Program-made: the position numbers and the translations under genes
Part shown: piece by piece, positions 61,744 through 64,000 of the stretch
Layout of the letters: every line of letters begins with the position of its first letter
Numbering within the stretch: position 1 is the first letter of the stretch
The notes under the pieces: model-generated
Database searches by the model: none
Told to the model about the DNA's origin: nothing
The model's input: only the letters and a program-made list of their open reading frames with translations
DNA from: Chryseobacterium piperi
GTDB lineage: Bacteria; Bacteroidota; Bacteroidia; Flavobacteriales; Weeksellaceae
NCBI RefSeq assembly: GCF_002285635.2
Contig: NZ_CP023049.2
Location: 3,658,001 to 3,722,000 of the forward strand
Reading direction: 5' to 3'
Length of the DNA: 64,000 nt

Positions 61744-64000
61744 TTACATATTTCTTCTGTACTTACCACCTACTTCAAATAAAGCATTGGTGATTTGTCC
61801 AAGAGAACAGTATTTTACAGCATCCATCATCACTCCAAATAAGTTTTGTTGGTTGATCGCTGCATATTGCAATTCTTTTAAAGCTGCTTCGGATTTATCC
61901 TGGTTTGCTTGCTGGAAATTATGAAGCGTTTCAATCTGAACCTGCTTTTCTTCTTCAGTAGAGCGGATGACTTCTCCCGGGCGAACCGTTGGTGAACCAT
62001 CTTTACCAAGGAAAGTATTTACTCCGATAATTGGGTATTCTCCCGTATGCTTAAGCCATTCATAGTGCATGGACTCTTCCTGGATTTTTGAGCGTTGATA
62101 CATGGTTTCCATCGCACCAAGAACACCACCTCTTTCTGTAATTCTGTCGAACTCTGCATAAACCGCTTCTTCAACAAGATCCGTTAATTCTTCTATGATA
62201 AATGAGCCTTGAAGAGGATTTTCATTTTTCGCTAAACCTAATTCTTTATTAATAATCAACTGGATAGCCATCGCTCTTCTTACCGATTGCTCTGTAGGGG
62301 TTGTGATAGCCTCATCATAAGCATTGGTATGAAGAGAATTACAGTTATCATAGATAGCGTATAACGCTTGCAATGTGGTCCTGATATCATTGAAATCAAT
62401 TTCCTGGGCATGAAGAGAACGTCCCGAAGTCTGAATGTGATATTTTAGCATCTGACTTCTTTCATCGGCTCCATATTTTATTTTCATAGCTTTTGCCCAG
62501 ATTCTTCTTGCTACACGTCCGATCACTGAATACTCAGGGTCGATACCATTGGAGAAGAAGAATGAAAGGTTAGGTGCGAAATCATTAATATCCATTCCAC
62601 GACTTAAATAATATTCCACATAAGTGAAACCATTAGCCAATGTAAATGCTAACTGGGATACCGGATTGGCACCAGCTTCTGCAATATGATATCCTGAGAT
62701 AGAAACCGAATAAAAGTTTCTTACTTTTTCCGTAATAAAATATTCCTGAACATCACCCATCAATCTTAGAGCAAATTCTGTCGAGAAGATACAAGTATTT
62801 TGTGCTTGATCCTCTTTTAATATATCTGCCTGTACCGTACCACGTACTGTAGCGATCGTATGGGCTTTAATTTTTTCGTAGTCTTCTTTAGGAATTACTT
62901 CATCTCCGGTGATTCCTAATAATTGTAGCCCTAACCCGTTATTTGAAGGGGGAAGTTCACCATTATATTTTGGTCGCTCTAATCCTTTATCGTCAAATTT
63001 TGCCTTTAGAACAGCTTCAACTTTAGCTTCTAGCTTGTGTTCTGCAATATATTTTTCAACGTTCTGATCAATAGCAGCATTCATAAAGAAAGCTAATAAC
63101 ATGGGAGCAGGTCCGTTAATGGTCATTGAAACCGAAGTCATTGCATTAATCAGATCAAATCCTGAGTATAGTTTTTTGGCATCGTCTAATGTAGCGATAG
63201 ATACGCCTGCATTTCCGATTTTACCATAGATATCCGGTGGTAAAGCAGGGTCCTGACCATATAAAGTTACTGAGTCAAATGCAGTAGATAGACGTTTTGC
63301 CGGCATTTCTGCAGAAACGTAATGGAATCTTCTGTTGGTTCTTTCCGGACCTCCTTCCCCGGCAAACATTCTTGTAGGGTCTTCACCAGTTCTTTTGAAT
63401 GGATAAATCCCCGCTGTATATGGGAAGTTTCCCGGAAGATTTTCCTGACCTTTCCACTGAATCAGATCTCCCCAATCATGATATTTTGGTAGAGCTATTT
63501 TGGGAATTTTCAGATGAGATAAAGATTCTGTTGAGGTTTCTACTTTGATTTCTTTTCCACGTACAAAATAGGAGAAGAATTCTTCATGGAAAGCCTTCTT
63601 AGTATCTTCCCAATTTTCAAGGAAGTCAATATTTTCCTGTTGAAGATCTTTTTCTGCTTTTTGATATTCAGCGTCTAAAGCTTCATTGGAAATAATATTT
63701 TTAACCCCTTGGATATGATACATTTTTCTGGCTAATTCTGCCTGTTTTTCAACAATGGCATCATAGTGTCTGTTATTTTCAACAATTTCAGAAAGGTACC
63801 GAACTCTTTTAGGTGGAATGATAGTGACTTCGTCTGTAATTTCCTGTTCAATAAAAGTTTTGAGGTCTAATTCTGAAAACTGATCATTTACTTTTGAAAT
63901 TAATCTGTTGTATAATTCTGTCGTTCCATGATCATTAAACTGAGAAGCTTTGGTAGCATATACCGGCATATCATCTAGCGGACTTTCCCACAAAAGGTGG
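61744..64000 (-). CDS. IcmF-like (methylmalonyl/isobutyryl-CoA) mutase, 3' part; 5' end beyond the window
   Basis: The visible 750 or so residues continue open past the right edge (the frame reads [11 protein letters not shown] at the border), so the N-terminal part is missing. The acyl-CoA mutase domain has the family block [20 protein letters not shown] then [40 protein letters not shown] and [20 protein letters not shown]. The block preceding it (about 15-150) is the linker seen in fused isobutyryl-CoA mutases (IcmF), which carry a B12-binding domain and a MeaB-like GTPase at the N-terminus. Those domains lie outside this window, so IcmF is the likely but unproven identity. The C-terminus ends KYRRNM. 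Confidence 0.88.
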   Translation of the reverse strand, partial: HLLWESPLDDMPVYATKASQFNDHGTTELYNRLISKVNDQFSELDLKTFIEQEITDEVTIIPPKRVRYLSEIVENNRHYDAIVEKQAELARKMYHIQGVKNIISNEALDAEYQKAEKDLQQENIDFLENWEDTKKAFHEEFFSYFVRGKEIKVETSTESLSHLKIPKIALPKYHDWGDLIQWKGQENLPGNFPYTAGIYPFKRTGEDPTRMFAGEGGPERTNRRFHYVSAEMPAKRLSTAFDSVTLYGQDPALPPDIYGKIGNAGVSIATLDDAKKLYSGFDLINAMTSVSMTINGPAPMLLAFFMNAAIDQNVEKYIAEHKLEAKVEAVLKAKFDDKGLERPKYNGELPPSNNGLGLQLLGITGDEVIPKEDYEKIKAHTIATVRGTVQADILKEDQAQNTCIFSTEFALRLMGDVQEYFITEKVRNFYSVSISGYHIAEAGANPVSQLAFTLANGFTYVEYYLSRGMDINDFAPNLSFFFSNGIDPEYSVIGRVARRIWAKAMKIKYGADERSQMLKYHIQTSGRSLHAQEIDFNDIRTTLQALYAIYDNCNSLHTNAYDEAITTPTEQSVRRAMAIQLIINKELGLAKNENPLQGSFIIEELTDLVEEAVYAEFDRITERGGVLGAMETMYQRSKIQEESMHYEWLKHTGEYPIIGVNTFLGKDGSPTVRPGEVIRSTEEEKQVQIETLHNFQQANQDKSEAALKELQYAAINQQNLFGVMMDAVKYCSLGQITNALFEVGGKYRRNM

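Overview
The window looks like a chromosome segment of a flavobacterium, most likely Chryseobacterium or a close relative. The DNA is AT-rich. Promoters fit the Bacteroidota pattern TTTG-N19-TANNTTTG. There are three SusC/SusD pairs, two secreted metalloproteases (M43 and M64) with C-terminal Por/T9SS sorting domains, the Bacteroidetes-type GlmU-like enzyme, type B ribosomal protein L31, and a GG-leader peptide of a kind common in Chryseobacterium. I found no rRNA, tRNA or CRISPR array.

Region 1 (1-10.8 kb) holds a leftward gentisate operon (gentisate dioxygenase, DinB-fold putative maleylpyruvate isomerase, FAH-type fumarylpyruvate hydrolase, MFS transporter, small outer-membrane protein). 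It is read away from a divergent PadR regulator, which is followed by a SusC/SusD pair. Region 2 (10.8-16.1 kb) is a tightly coupled leftward operon that looks like a chaperone-usher-type surface-fibre system built from families I cannot name: a major subunit, a stem-loop, a periplasmic Ig-like chaperone candidate, a 918-aa usher-like beta-barrel, and two more small secreted subunits. This is the best candidate for an undescribed system.

Region 3 (16.3-34.2 kb) is rich in phospholipid and organophosphate scavenging genes: a phosphocholine-type phospholipase C behind a SusC/SusD pair, an Omp85-type barrel, an SDR, another SusC/SusD pair, a protein fusing a glycerophosphodiesterase/PI-PLC-like domain to alkaline phosphatase, and a lipoprotein PI-PLC. 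Region 4 (34.6-45.1 kb) is mostly housekeeping (aroA, a MazG-like hydrolase, L31, GlmU-like protein, guaB). It also carries an ECF-sigma/anti-sigma operon with DUF4252 and DUF2807 envelope proteins.

Region 5 (45.1-64 kb) has a peroxiredoxin/DsbA-like/cysteine-rich GG-leader peptide cluster, the M43 protease, an intact IS1182-like element (48506-50048), and small genes (KTSC, DUF4407). Then follow ruvC, an M64 protease, a 2'-5' RNA ligase family protein, a serine hydrolase, a PLP decarboxylase broken by one in-frame TAA, a diphthine-ammonia-ligase-like ATPase, an M16 protease, and the 3' part of an IcmF-like mutase that runs off the right edge. Noncoding spacers carry at least three kinds of dispersed repeat. 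Most operons are closed by clear hairpin terminators, many of them bidirectional between convergent genes.
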